From assembly GCA_936432065.2 (NCBI GenBank), contig OW386285.2:184388301-184452300 (forward strand): a stretch of 64,000 nucleotides of DNA, in the 5' to 3' direction. The notes under the pieces were generated by a model. The model was not told the DNA's origin and did not search any database. It worked only from the letters and a program-made list of their open reading frames with translations. Both the position numbers and the translations under genes were made by a program. The DNA is from Rutpela maculata. Its lineage: Eukaryota > Arthropoda > Insecta > Coleoptera > Cerambycidae. This document shows positions 33,641 to 45,053 of the stretch, piece after piece. Position 1 is the stretch's first letter; each line of letters opens with the position of its first letter.

Positions 33641-34030
33641 TTTTCGTCCTGGTAAAAGGGGGTCAGTAATCACTATTAAGGCTGCAGGTGGCGCCCCGGA
33701 TTAAATTCATTTTTAAGCCCTCCTTTTACCAGACACGAATTGTGTGACAGGTGTCAAATAAAAAAGTGTGAAGTGCAATTTCCCCTAAGTTAAATAAGAG
33801 CCACAAGGTCGAGCCAAGGTAAGAGAACTCACGTTTAATCTCTAAATAAGAAGCTAGCCGAGAGCCGGGGTTCTTCTGGTTATCACGTTGTTCTTGGGAC
33901 TTGTCCCGGGAATAACGAGGGAACCGGAAGGCTCCAAACAGGCGTTCACTCCACCCAACAACACCGGGAGGAGTGAAAACGTAACAACGGTTGCGCCTCT
34001 TGGTATAACTTTTCACTCAACGCTTAGATT
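33641..34030. other. GC-richer segment with a short inverted repeat
   Basis: CCTGGTAAAAGGGGG near 33649 is mirrored by CCCTCCTTTTACCAG near 33718. Downstream is a moderately GC-rich stretch (GGGACTTGTCCCGGGAATAACG). It could be part of an LTR or another element end; I could not delimit it. Confidence 0.35.
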
Positions 34031-34830
34031 TAGACAGTGGTGCGTACACGACAAGGGAAATATGAACTTACCGCATCATTTGAAAGATCCAAATGAATTA
34101 ATCAGAGTAACCAATGATATGAGTCAATACATACAGCCAGTTAATAATGATCAGTTATTATTCTATAAAAATAACACAATTTCTGATAACCACTCATTTA
34201 CTTTTACTATAATACAAGAAGAGGTTCGTAAAGCAGTAAGTGAAATAAAATCCAGAGCAATAGGGAGGGGTTGATAATATCAGCTTAACAATGTTCGAGT
34301 TTGTTACTCGCTTGATTACAAAAATTGTAAATGATTCCTTACAAGGTATATTCCCATCCTTATGGAAAATATCGGTAAAAAACCCACTGCCGAAAAAACC
34401 AAATCCAGTGTAGTACAACGATTTAAGATTAATTCGTTTATTACCTGTCTCATCAAAAATCTCAGAAAAAATAGTATGCAAAATGCTGTCGTGTTATATA
34501 GAGAATAATACCATTCTACCAAAATCACAGTCTGGTTTTAGGTCACATTATAGCACTCACTAAAAGTAGCGAACGATTTAACAGCAGCCATAGACCTGCC
34601 AAAGCCACATGTTTAGTCCTACTGGACTATAGCCAAGCATTTGATTTAATAAATCACGAAATGCTATTGGTCAAACTACACTATATTGGACTAGACATCT
34701 TATTTTGCAACTAGTTTGAAGATTACCTAAAAAACAGATGAATAGTTATAGATATAGAAGGTAGTAGGTCATCAACTAATAAGGCAACTGCCATCGGTGT
34801 CCCCCAAGGAAGCATTTTAGGTTCCATATT
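34031..34830 (+). pseudogene. Decayed CR1-like RT fragment
   Basis: Translated pieces read KAVSEIKSRAIG, a RLLPVSSKISEKI segment, QSGFRSHYSTH, LLDYSQAFDLINHEMLL (motif A) and IGVPQGSILGSIFG (motif B), with several stops and shifts. It ends just after motif B, where sequence of the next element begins, so motif C is missing. Confidence 0.75.
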
Positions 34831-34839
34831 CGGTGCGCC

Positions 34840-35010
34840 CAAACTCATGCGGGTCACTTATGTAAATCTGAAACTTTAACATGCTGTAATTGCCTGAAAT
34901 TTAAAAATCTACCATCAGATCATGCAGCTTGGGACACCAATAAGTGCAGCGCATATATTCGGGCACGTGACAAACTTCGTTCTGAAATATTAGCCTTAAC
35001 TGTGCAATAG
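34840..35010 (+). pseudogene. Jockey-like ORF1 tail with zinc-knuckle cysteines
   Basis: HAGHLCKSETLTCCNCLKF is followed by DHAAWDTNKC and RARDKLRSEIL, ending in the TAG at 35008-35010. It aligns with the minus-strand ORF1 tail at 1330-1415. The C-x2-C-x9-H-x7-C pattern is a Gag-like zinc knuckle. 5'-truncated. Confidence 0.75.
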
Positions 35011-38000
35011 CAATCAACGGCAATCCCCTCCTTGGGGGATCATGCTACATTTACTAATGATATCATATGCATTAAGAACTTTTTTATTTATTATCAAAAC
35101 AGGAGAGGTCTCAGAACTAAGACTTTTTAACACATCGGTGCACTCTGAATACTCAGCCATAGCCTTAACTAAAACATGGCTAGACTCCTCCATCTTTGAC
35201 AGAGAACTTTTTTGCAACGAGTTCAATGTTTTTCGCTCTGACAGAGATTTTACATCTATTAATCGTTCTAGGGCTGGGGGGGGTTCTATTGGCAGTAAAT
35301 ACGAAATATGTTTCTTCTATATTAAACCTTGAATCTGTAGGCTTGGACACCATACCTGCCATTGACATTCTGGGAGTAAAAATTTCGATCAATCATCAGT
35401 CCCTTTATATATTCGTAATTTACATACCACCAGCTGTGTCTGTTGCCGACTATGAATTTTTATTTGAGACGCTAAGTACTTTGAGCTATATGCAAAATAA
35501 TGATGGCAATGTGCTCATCATAGGTGACTTCAATATTGCTAAATATGCAAGTTATTTAAACGATTCACAACCCAGCGGTCAAATTAGAGCCATGAATAAT
35601 TTTCTTGATGCTAATAATTTATTCCAATGCAATTTAGTTCGCAATTCCAATGACAATGTTCTTGACCTTGTGTTTTTCAATAGAAATTGTTGCGTAACTC
35701 GTTCTATCGATCCTATAACGATGGAAGACATGCATCATCCTGCCAAGAACCTCAATAATAACTTTCCAACTAACCATAATAACAGTTAACAATTTTCGTA
35801 AATGTGATCTTTCCAAATTGTATGATAACCGTCTTGGCATTGACTGGACCTTTCTTTCCTCTTTTAACGACGTCAATAGCATATGTAGTCAATTTTATGA
35901 TAAACTAGATCTCGTTTGCATCTTGCGTACCTAAGAAATCAGTCTCTCGTAATGGGAAATAGCACCATCATAAAAAAAATCAAACTCAAGGAAAGGCTTA
36001 GAAAGCAGTATGCTAGAATTGGTGATCTCCGTATTTACGAAGAGTGTAAAAATGTCAGGTATGAAATAAAATGCTATATTAATATAGCATACAGAAACTT
36101 CGTGAAAGATTAAGAAAGAACAATAAAAAGCGATCCTAACAAATTTTGGGCCTTCATCAATAGTAAAAAAGGGTCAACAAAGGTCTCGGATGAAATGTTT
36201 TTGGATGGAGTTTCACTTAAAGATCCTGATAACATATTAAATGCTTTTGCAAAATTTTTTAGTCAATCCTATATTGACTCCTCATTGGACCCCGAGAATA
36301 TCTACACTGAAAGTGACTGCCCGAACAATAACCCTGTTGTAAATATAGATTCATTCTCAGAGATTGAGGTTATTCAGGCTTTATAACAAATTAAACCTAA
36401 GATGACAACAGGTCCTGATTCCATACCGGCATTCTTATTGATGGATTACGCAGTTATATTTGCATATCCCTTAACCTTAATTTTTAACTTAATATTAAAA
36501 ACCTGTCAGTTTCCAGACTTATGGAAATATTCCAAAGTGTGTCCTATTTATAAAAAGGGGAATAAATTAGATATTCAGAACTTCAGACCAATCTCTGTAA
36601 TCTGCAACTTCTGCATAGTCTTGGAAATCCTACTTCATGACAGAATATATCATTCAATCAGCACCAAAATTTCTATCCACCAACATGGATTTATGAAGGG
36701 TCGTTCAACTACAACAAATCTATTCTGCGTCACTCAATATATTTCTGAATCCCTTGATAAGCATAGTCAAACAGATGTCGTATATACGAACTTCTCCAAA
36801 GCGTTTGACAGACTTGATCACCGGTTACTACTGGATAAATTAGATAAAATTGGTCTCTCATATTCCCTTCTGCTCTTATTTAAATCTTATTTAGTGAAAA
36901 GGATTCAGTACGTTGTACTCAATGGATTCAAGTCTATCGAATTTATTGCCACCTCCGGAGTTCCCCAGGGATCCATTCTGCGGCCCTTGCTATTTAATAT
37001 ATTTATTAATGACATAATAGACGAAATTGATTTGCCTTGCCTGCTATACGCTGATGACCTAAAAGTATTCACGGTTATTAACAATATTGATGATTGCTTT
37101 CAACTTCAAACTTATCTTAATAAAGTAAATAACTGGTGTATAAACAATAAATTGTACTTGAATGCCAACAAGTGCAACGTGCTGTCCTTTTCATTAAAAA
37201 CATCACCAATTGCTTTTGATTACCACTTGGATAATGTCATACTTCAGAAACCCACAGTGTTTCGTGATCTCGGCGTAATTTTTGACAAGAAGCTATCTTT
37301 TACTCCTCACATCGACACCTTTATCTCTGAAGCCTTTAAGAGCCTTCGATTCATAGTTCGCACTAGTCGTGAATTCACTAAAACTGATACATCGAAAATT
37401 CTGTACCAATCATTTGTCAGATCGAAACTCGCATGCATTATTTATTTGGTGACCTAGCTATGATGTACATAAAAACGACCTAGAAGCTGTGCAGCGTATA
37501 TTTGTCAAATTACTCTGGCTCAAATATGATGGTACCTACCCTATTATTGGTTTTCCCCAGAAAGATCTGCTTGAAAGGTTTTCCATGTCTACTCTTGAAG
37601 ACAGGCGAATATACCTCTCTCAAGTATTCTTATTTAAAGTGTTACACAGTGATTTTGACGCACCTGAGGTAGTCAACAAATTAAATTTTCAAGTCCCTAG
37701 ATTGACTTCTCGCAATGCCCATGTTTTCTACATGCCCACTCCTCATACCAACATATTAAAAATCTCGCCTTTATTTACCATCTGTAACAATTCAAATAAA
37801 TTGTCAGGGGGCGAGCGTAGAGGCGACTTCAATATGAATATCAGTCGATATTCCGTTGAAGCAACATCGAGCGCGGTTAGTACTTGGATGGGTGACCCAC
37901 CTATCTTAGGAAATACAACGTTCCGTCCCACCTTCTAGTGGCTTGTATATCAGCGTATATGCGGAAGTTACGTAATTTCAGACGAGGATTACGTAGTGGA

Positions 38001-38254
38001 TATACCATCCTTCGGAGGGGATGTAAAGCAGGCGGTCCCTTGTCTATTAAATGTTAGGCAAGTAAAAGATCCCTACTCTTCTTAAGGGAAGAGGTTCGGC
38101 AAAATTTCCAGGTTGGGGGTAGCTCGTCTCCTGGCGTCGGCGATAGGCCCTGGTAGCGGAAATAGGCCGACGTTAAAATAGTAAAAAAAAATAAATAAAT
38201 AAATTGTCCAGCGAGCTTGATATTTTTAACTGTCACCTGATTCTAAATTTCTAA
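35011..38254 (+). pseudogene. Jockey-like ORF2 (endonuclease and RT), frameshifted and cut by a SINE
   Basis: Nuclease motifs: FIYYQNRRGLRTK (35079), ALTKTWLDSS, a GGG region with a shift in the G run near 35275, GVLLAVNTKYV, IGDFNIAKY and MEDMHHPAKN. The linker is broken near 35790, 35890-35916 and 36110. The RT frame 36402-37457 has QNFRPISVI, QHGFMKGRST, VYTNFSKAFDRLDH (motif A with N where D is usual), SGVPQGSILRPLLF (motif B) and LYADDLKVF (motif C). A shift near 37450 leads to 37489-37805. The last codons resume after the SINE at 38197-38254. Same family as the element at 1-1415. Confidence 0.8.
37806..38196 (+). mobile_element. 5S rRNA-derived SINE
   Basis: The head resembles the promoter region of 5S rRNA: GTTGAAGCAACATCGAGC, GCGGTTAGTACTTGGATGGG and TGACC (37855-37898) match the A box, intermediate element and C box order of polymerase III type 1 promoters. 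A unique body and an A-rich tail with ATAA repeats follow. It is flanked by the 12-bp duplication AAATAAATTGTC (37794-37805 and 38197-38208). Removing it with one duplication restores the reading frame of the host RT gene. A second copy lies on the minus strand at 57176-57560. Confidence 0.88.
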
Positions 38255-38256
38255 AC

Positions 38257-39642
38257 ATGTACGAGGACTGCACAATATGTTCCTTAAAATATAAGCTAAA
38301 TGTGAAAACCAAACAAATAAAAGATGATAATCTTGTTGGGCACGCTTGTGATTACTGCAGCAGAATATTCTGTAAAAATTGCTCCCAGATGTCATCCACT
38401 GAAATAAGATGTCTTGAATTGTCGGCAAGAACTTTACTCTTTTATTGTCCTGACTGTATAAACAGCATAAAAGTTGAACTTGCCAAACAACAACAATCTC
38501 TCAACATGCAAAGTGAATATGAAAAAACAATAGCAAATTTAAACAAAGATCTGACTAGCACAAGAGAATCAAATGTTAATTTGCTTGATGAAATTGAAAA
38601 GAGCAGAGGACAGATAAATAAATATTTAAAGGACATAAATGAACTTAATGAATTAAGCGATAATATGATAACTTCCATCAGAACATTAGAAGCAGAAAAT
38701 GTATCATATAAAAACCAAATAAAAGCGTTACAAACTGATATAGTTAACTATAAGGAAGTAACCTACTTGAAGTTGAATAGTAACATGAAAAAAGACAAAG
38801 TAACACAGACAAATCGAAAACAGAATGATAGTGAAGATACAAGGAGGCATAACAATAACGAGGGATTGGAAAAAGAAAACTTTTTGCCAACTCGAAATAT
38901 GGACAGAAGTTATGGAAATATGAATGTGCAGAATCAATATAATTACATAGATAAACATAGTCCAATGAAAAAAAGTAGTGAAGTGCTAAAAAGTAAAGTC
39001 TTGGTATATGGAGATGGTAGTGCAAAAAATTACTCGCTGAACCTAAAAAGTTTTTTGGAAGACAAGGTATATAGGATAGAAGGAATTGTGAAGCCAGGAG
39101 CGGATATGGGAGAAATTTCAAAAAGTATATTTAACGAAATATTGGGTTACAGTCAAAATGATTATGTTATCGTTTTTTTGGATATTAGCTTCACTTCTAG
39201 TATTAGTTATTTAGCTTTAAAGGAGGTTGTAGCAATTGGCAAATTTACTAACCTCATTATTTGCTTTAAATCTAGAGGCCATAACAATTTTAAGAGATTA
39301 GATAGATATCTTCAGACTTTTAGAAGAAACAAAAATCTTTCAATAAAGATAATAAAAAATGTACGTGTAAATCATAAATTTAGTTATAGCTGTAAATCAC
39401 TGAGTAAAGTACTGGCTTCTTGTGTTAACAATAACGTAGGATCTAACGTTGTGATAAAATCAGCACCCCTTGTAGATGTGGACTGGACTAGGGGCGACTC
39501 AGCTGTAAATGATAGTTTTGTTAAAGTATATTATGATGCTACTTTAAGTGAAGGGCATAGGAATGAAGGTTCAGATGTCGGGGACGAGGAAAGTAATAAT
39601 ATTTCTTTTTTAGGGGAAACGATAATACGATTTTCTCCCTAA
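38257..39642 (+). CDS. CR1-like ORF1: zinc finger, coiled coil, SGNH-like domain (461 aa)
   Basis: Residues 1-70 hold a RING/PHD-like zinc finger (CTIC, HACDYC, FCKNC, FYCPDC). Residues about 75-165 are a heptad-rich coiled coil (EYEKTIANLNKDL ... IEKSRGQINKYLKDI), expected to trimerise or oligomerise. A low-complexity linker follows. Residues about 245-400 begin SKVLVYGDGSAKNY and include VKPGADMGEIS and DYVIVFLDIS, which recall the blocks of SGNH/GDSL hydrolase-like domains known from some CR1 ORF1 proteins; the usual GDS serine motif is replaced by GDG, so catalytic activity is doubtful. The stop TAA overlaps the ORF2 ATG. The role is RNA binding and particle formation. Confidence 0.82.
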   Translation: MYEDCTICSLKYKLNVKTKQIKDDNLVGHACDYCSRIFCKNCSQMSSTEIRCLELSARTLLFYCPDCINSIKVELAKQQQSLNMQSEYEKTIANLNKDLTSTRESNVNLLDEIEKSRGQINKYLKDINELNELSDNMITSIRTLEAENVSYKNQIKALQTDIVNYKEVTYLKLNSNMKKDKVTQTNRKQNDSEDTRRHNNNEGLEKENFLPTRNMDRSYGNMNVQNQYNYIDKHSPMKKSSEVLKSKVLVYGDGSAKNYSLNLKSFLEDKVYRIEGIVKPGADMGEISKSIFNEILGYSQNDYVIVFLDISFTSSISYLALKEVVAIGKFTNLIICFKSRGHNNFKRLDRYLQTFRRNKNLSIKIIKNVRVNHKFSYSCKSLSKVLASCVNNNVGSNVVIKSAPLVDVDWTRGDSAVNDSFVKVYYDATLSEGHRNEGSDVGDEESNNISFLGETIIRFSP

Positions 39643-42382
39643 TGCTGTTAAACATTCAATCGGTCCGGAGGAAAGTTGATGAATTTACCATTTTTCTGAA
39701 CAGTATGAATTATCCAAACATAGTAATATTAACAGAATATTGGCTGAAATATAATGAGCCTTTGTACCTAATTATATTTTAGTGTCCAATTTTTGCCGGC
39801 AAGAGTCTATACATGGAGGCACACTAATACTTGTTAAGAATAGTGTTCAAAAATTGTATCATTTTATTAATATAGATAAATATGATTCTCTACTGGTAGA
39901 AAAAGAATTTGAGTTTTCAATCATAAACTGCCCCAAATTTCATCTTTATATATTAGGCATCTATAGACCTCCAAGTAGTGATGTAACTACTTTTCTTTAC
40001 AGGTTAGAGTCACTTTTAAACCAACTTCCACAAAATGCCATATTAATAATGACGGGAGACTTTAATATAGATTTTTCGGACAGCTCTTCGGTGGGCACTG
40101 AAATGTTAATGAATTTATTGTCTTCTTTTAATCTAGATATGCATGTTGAGGGAGCAACACGTATTACTCCTCATTCTGCCACTATCTTGGATTATATATG
40201 TACTAATATTGACAAGGATGCGGTAGTATGTTCAAATATAGATGCAGGCCTGTCTGATCATGAGGCTGTTCTATGTAAAGTATCGCTAGATATAAAGAAT
40301 CCCAAAGCGAAAAAGCGACAGGGCAGGCTTTTCACTAAGGCCAATTATGATAAGTTCTCAAAGTTATGTTCGGAAGCAGACTGGAGTAAGGTTAACGGTT
40401 CTGATAATTCTTTAGAAATATTTCACACAGAACTCACACATCTATTTAATACGACATTTCCAATCGGAACCATTAGACAAAAAAATAATAAAAAACCTTG
40501 GTTTACAAGAGATCTGAAAGTCTCATCTAATAACATGCGTTGCCTGCATTTAATCAGAAAATATGCAGTAGATAATTTTCACTTTATTGCTTATTTTAAT
40601 AGGTACCGAAAAGTTTACAGGAAGACTATTTTAGCCGCCAAAAATCTCTATTATAGGGATAGAATTTCACAGTCATCCAACAAACAAAAAGAAACTTGGA
40701 GAATTGTGAATGATCTTACTGGGAAAAATATTAATACCACTGTGAATAGTACTCTGAACGCTGATGAAATCAACAATTTTTATTGTTCTGTAGCAAAAGA
40801 ATTATGCAATAAAATTACCCTAAAGCATGATCCCCTAAAGTACTTAAAAAATGTTTCTGTACATGAATCTTTTTTTCTGTCACCTACCAATACTCAAGAA
40901 ATTAGAGAAATACTCAATGATATTAAGAACAAGAATATTAGTGGTTGGGATTGTATCTCATTAAAAATTTTCCTAAAACTTCCAGAAAATGTTTTGCAGA
41001 TCTTAGTGGAGGCTATTAATACATCTTTTGAAACAGGAACTTTTCCATCATGTTTAAAAATTGCAAATGTTGTTCCTTTATTTAAAAGTGGAGATCGTGG
41101 ATCGCCCTCTAATTATAGGCCAGTATCATTGCTCCCTACGTTAGCAAAAATAGTAGAAAAATTGGTCAAGAAACGAATTTTAGATTTCTTGCATCGAAAT
41201 AAGATACTTTGTGCAGAACAGTTTGGTTTTCATGCTGCAAGAAACACAAATGATGCTATATTTGCTTTTTTAGAGAAACTATATCTTCAGCTTAATGATG
41301 GAGAGGTGGCCGCAGCAGTGTTCTGCGATTTGACTAAGGCATTTGATTGCGTGAACCACGGAATACTGTTGAGGAAACTAGAAACATACGGGTTTAGAGG
41401 TAAAACGCTGTATTGGTTCCAGTCATATTTATCTGGGCGTAATCAAAAAGTTATTTTTAATGGTAATGTTTCAAAACAAATGGAAGTGAATACTGGTGTG
41501 CCACAAGGTTCCGTCCTTGGGCCACTACTATTTCTAATATATTTCAATGATCTGGTATCTGTTAAAATTAAAGGAAATTTCACTTTTTTTGCTGACGACA
41601 CCACGATACTCTGGCATGACAAATTCATTGATGAACTCCATGAGATTGTAAGCACTGATTTAGAAATGATTAAAGAATGGTGCGATGCTAATTTGTTATC
41701 CTTTAATGTGCCTAAAACTAACATTATTACATTTAAGTGTAACCTAAATGAGGTATACTTGGAAGACCAAATTGTTAAAAATCAAACTGAAAGTAGATTT
41801 CTGGGCTTGCATATTGATAACAAATTAAAATTCGAAAACCATGTCTCAATATTAAGTAAAAAATTAGCTGCGAATTGTTATGCAATTAGAGTACTATCAA
41901 ATGAATTCAAATTAGACTCAGCCAGAAATGCATATTTCGCACTTATAGATTCTCATTTGCGTTATGGCATTTGTTTCTGGGGTTGTTGTTCACAATATTT
42001 ATTTAATAAAATCTTTGTTCTGCAAAGTAAGGCTAATGTAAGGGACCAGTGTAAACCTCTGTTTTTGAAACATGGAATTATGACACTTACATGTATTTTT
42101 ATTTTTGAGACTGCATGCCTCATGCATAAAAAATTTAGACATGAGATAAACGCTAACCCAGTTCACTACACACGTCGAACTCATAACATCCTTCTCCCCA
42201 TTCCATCATCAGCTCAGACAAAGAATTCTATCTTATATAACAGCAAAAAAATATTCAATCATCTTCCTATAAATTTGAGGCGAATTATCAACGAAATTAA
42301 ATTTAGAGAAGAATTAAAGAAATTGTTACTTAGTAAAGCTTACTATTCAGTCGATGAATTCTTTCAGGACACATTTGATTGA
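39642..42382 (+). pseudogene. CR1-like ORF2 (APE endonuclease + RT), one frameshift
   Basis: The ATG at 39642 opens MLLNIQSVRRKVDEF and reaches LTEYWLKYNEP (catalytic Glu) before a TAG at 39780-39782. The frame then moves by the equivalent of a one-base deletion near 39755-39765 and stays open from about 39782 to 42382 (866 codons). Motifs: MTGDFNIDF, LSDHEAVLC, NKKPWFTRDLK, NYRPVSLLPT, EQFGFHAARNT, FCDLTKAFDCVNH (motif A), TGVPQGSVLGPLLF (motif B), FFADDTTILW (motif C), and the C-terminal domain with AYYSVDEFFQ. All catalytic residues remain. Close to a working protein. Confidence 0.88.
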
Positions 42383-42718
42383 CTTTATATATTTGATTTT
42401 ATTGTTTGTTTCTTTAGACTAAGTCCCTGTTTTATACAAAAATAAAGGTTTTTGTGTCATTATGTTTGTATTTTATACTATAGGATGTTTTGTTTTTATA
42501 CATAGATTAAGGACTGGCTTTGTCAATAAAAATCTTTTGTATTTTTTAGACAATAAAGCATATTTGATTTGATTTGATTTGAAGGATATAATATCTAAAA
42601 TATTGGATTAAATATACTTGGTTGTTCTGTTACCTACTTTTGTTTTTCTTATTAGTTAGTATGTTTTTTATTTCTGCTAATTCCTGTTCTGTAATTGGGT
42701 ACTTGTACCTGTTGAACA

Positions 42719-43550
42719 GTGTATGTAAAAATAGATAAAATAAATAAATATATACCTCAGATCTGCCAAGACTTAGATAGAATTTCAAATTGGTCACGAG
42801 ACCAAGCCATGATTCTCAATGTCAATGAAAGTTGTGTTAAGTTTGCTGTTAATCAACGAACTCTAACTAAAGTCACTCAATATAGCTTTTCTACTATTCA
42901 CATAAACAACATAGAAATACCTATCAAAGAATATGTTAGAAATTTAGGAGTAACATTTGATAGTCATTTGAATTTTGAACAGCACATTACAAACAAATTA
43001 AAAACACGTTATATAAAGTTAAAAACTTTATATTCATTTAAACTTTTACTCCCTGAAAATGTAAAATACAGGTTAATTGAGTCTTTAATTTTTCCTCAGT
43101 TCGATTATTGTTTGCCAATGTATTATAACTTTCTAAACACTAACTGTAAACACAAATTGCAAATGGCTCAAAGTGCATGTATGCGCTTTGTATACCTAAC
43201 AAAAAAAGTATGATCGCATAACACCTCTATATAATGACCATAAACATATGAAAATTTCATATAGATATTAATATTTATTTGGAGTATTCCTCATGAAAAT
43301 ATTAGAGTAATAAATACTCTAATATTTGCTATTAATATGAGCTATTAATTCCTAGGAGAAATATACATCAACTAAACCAAAGAAACAATGACTTATTTAG
43401 CAAATACCTCCAAATTTGAATGTTCATTTAGTTATGTCTCGGTCAATTATTTGAATAATCTTACATTTTTTAATCTAACTTGCTACACATCAAATACTTT
43501 CAATGTTGAATACAAGCAAGCCATAATTTCTCACCAAATTAGTGATACGT
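42719..43550 (+). pseudogene. RT C-terminal fragment of another non-LTR copy
   Basis: The frame 42719-43213 reads LDRISNWSRDQAMILNVNES, RNLGVTFDSHLNF and FPQFDYCLPMYY, the thumb and post-RT region of Jockey/CR1-type ORF2. Catalytic motifs are absent. Homology fades over 43214-43550 with stops. 42584-42718 between the two elements shows nothing recognisable. Confidence 0.7.
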
Positions 43551-43772
43551 CTTAAATTTCATTTTATTACGTAATTTTGTGTATTTTTACTTCCACGTCC
43601 AGTGGAAGTATAGTAACGACAAAAAAATTTTTAAATTTTTATTGTTCAAATAGGCTTAGAATGTCATGAAACATCGAGATTCTAAGTTTGAGCGAAAAAA
43701 ATTTTCTGTCTGTCTGTCTAACTTTTTTTGTGCCACGTTTACTCTGGAACCATTTAAGGTATTGACTTGAAA

Positions 43773-45053
43773 GGACAAGGGTAGATAAGCTATATAATTT
43801 TCGCCCAGCAATTTCATAAAAAACAAAAGTTCTCCTTAAAGTCATTAAGCGTTATTTATTTATAATTGAACATATGATCTTTATGTTTCTATATGTTTTA
43901 CATTTGAAAAACAACAGTAGGTCATAGTAATATCATTTGAGGCTACCAGCGCGAAAACGGCCTAACCCTAAAAAACGGTCTAACCCACAGAAATGTGAGT
44001 TAGGCCGATTACACGCATGACATGTTGCCCTAATAATTTAAAGTAAAGTGAAACTAGTGACACCATCTTTTTAATAGTGGGCAAAGGTCGCTTAGGCCGT
44101 TTCACATTATAAATGTATATACTTAGGCAGCAAGTTGAGCCGATAAACTCAATCGCATAAAATGTGGCTTAGGCCGTTTTCGCGCTGGTAGCCTCATTTC
44201 AAAGTGGGCATGTTTGCAGTTTTTTAGTAATTTTTTACCTTTTTCCGAACTTTTAATGTACATTTCAGCTAGATGCGTTCGATGAAACAAGATAAACTAT
44301 ACCTCATTTCATTGTTGAGCATTTAAGCTTTTAAATAATGGTTAATTTATATTGTTTCATCGAGCGCTTCAATGTATAAAAAACAAAATCGTTTCCGCGG
44401 GAGTCATAGTAGTGTCAACGTTGCGTGCGAATTTAAACGTGTCAGCGCTCAAAACCACATATTGTGGTATGTATTGAATAAAAATATGTTTATCCACGAC
44501 CATCGTATAATCATTGCATACTACATTTAACAATTGTCAAATAAATAGTCATTATTCCAACCAAACGTATAATGAACATAATCTGATTCTAACACATATT
44601 TAACCAACCAGGAACTAGTTGTTTTCATTCTAACGGACCTTTGACCAATCAGGAACTAGCAATTTTCATAAGGATATGGCGAATCCATTTTTCCATGTTT
44701 TCGTGCATATTTTCGTGTTTGACGTTTAACACGTCAACGTTTTACTGTAAATGAACTTTATTTTTTCAGTTTTAAATGATTAAAACAGTTAAAATATGCG
44801 ATAGTCGTGGATAAATTATAGTATTCAGTTCGCGTATAATGGCTATTACACACTCGGATGCTTTACGACACGCCTTCGTCTCGTGCCGCAAACATCACCT
44901 CCGCGAGTAATAGCCATCATTATACGCTCACTGAATAATCTACTATTCCAACGAACAGTTTTTTATTACTCGTCAAGACATATACTACTCGGAAAATATA
45001 ATGACATACAACATGGCCGATGGGCGGAAAAAGGTCCTTATCTACCCTTGTCC
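43773..45053 (+). mobile_element. Spy-like non-autonomous DNA transposon
   Basis: 1,281 bp with perfect 17-bp TIRs (GGACAAGGGTAGATAAG and its complement at 45037-45053). The insertion is exactly between AAA and TTT of the host repeat with no target duplication, shown by comparison with the empty site in copy 1. This is the published hallmark of the Spy group. No transposase-like frame is present, and a smaller MITE is nested inside. Confidence 0.8.
43939..44195 (+). mobile_element. 257-bp MITE nested in the Spy-like element
   Basis: TIRs start GAGGCTACCAGCGCGAAAACG and are nearly perfect over about 27 bp; the flanks carry ATTT on both sides (43935-43938, 44196-44199). It contains several copies of a TTAGGCCG motif in both orientations. 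Non-coding. Confidence 0.8.

Larger units (their letters stand above)
38255..42583 (+). mobile_element. Nearly full-length CR1-like non-LTR retrotransposon
   Basis: ORF1 (38257-39642), ORF2 (39642-42382), a 3' UTR of about 180 bp and a (TTTGA)n tail (42562-42582). The 5' UTR is almost absent: the ATG lies three bases after the stop of the preceding element, so a few leader bases are probably truncated. One frameshift near 39760 is the only visible lesion. Confidence 0.85.

Noticed and set aside
37806..37935. A genuine 5S rRNA gene
   Set aside because: Only the internal promoter part resembles 5S; the 5' and 3' parts diverge, a non-5S body and A-rich tail follow, and target duplications flank it.
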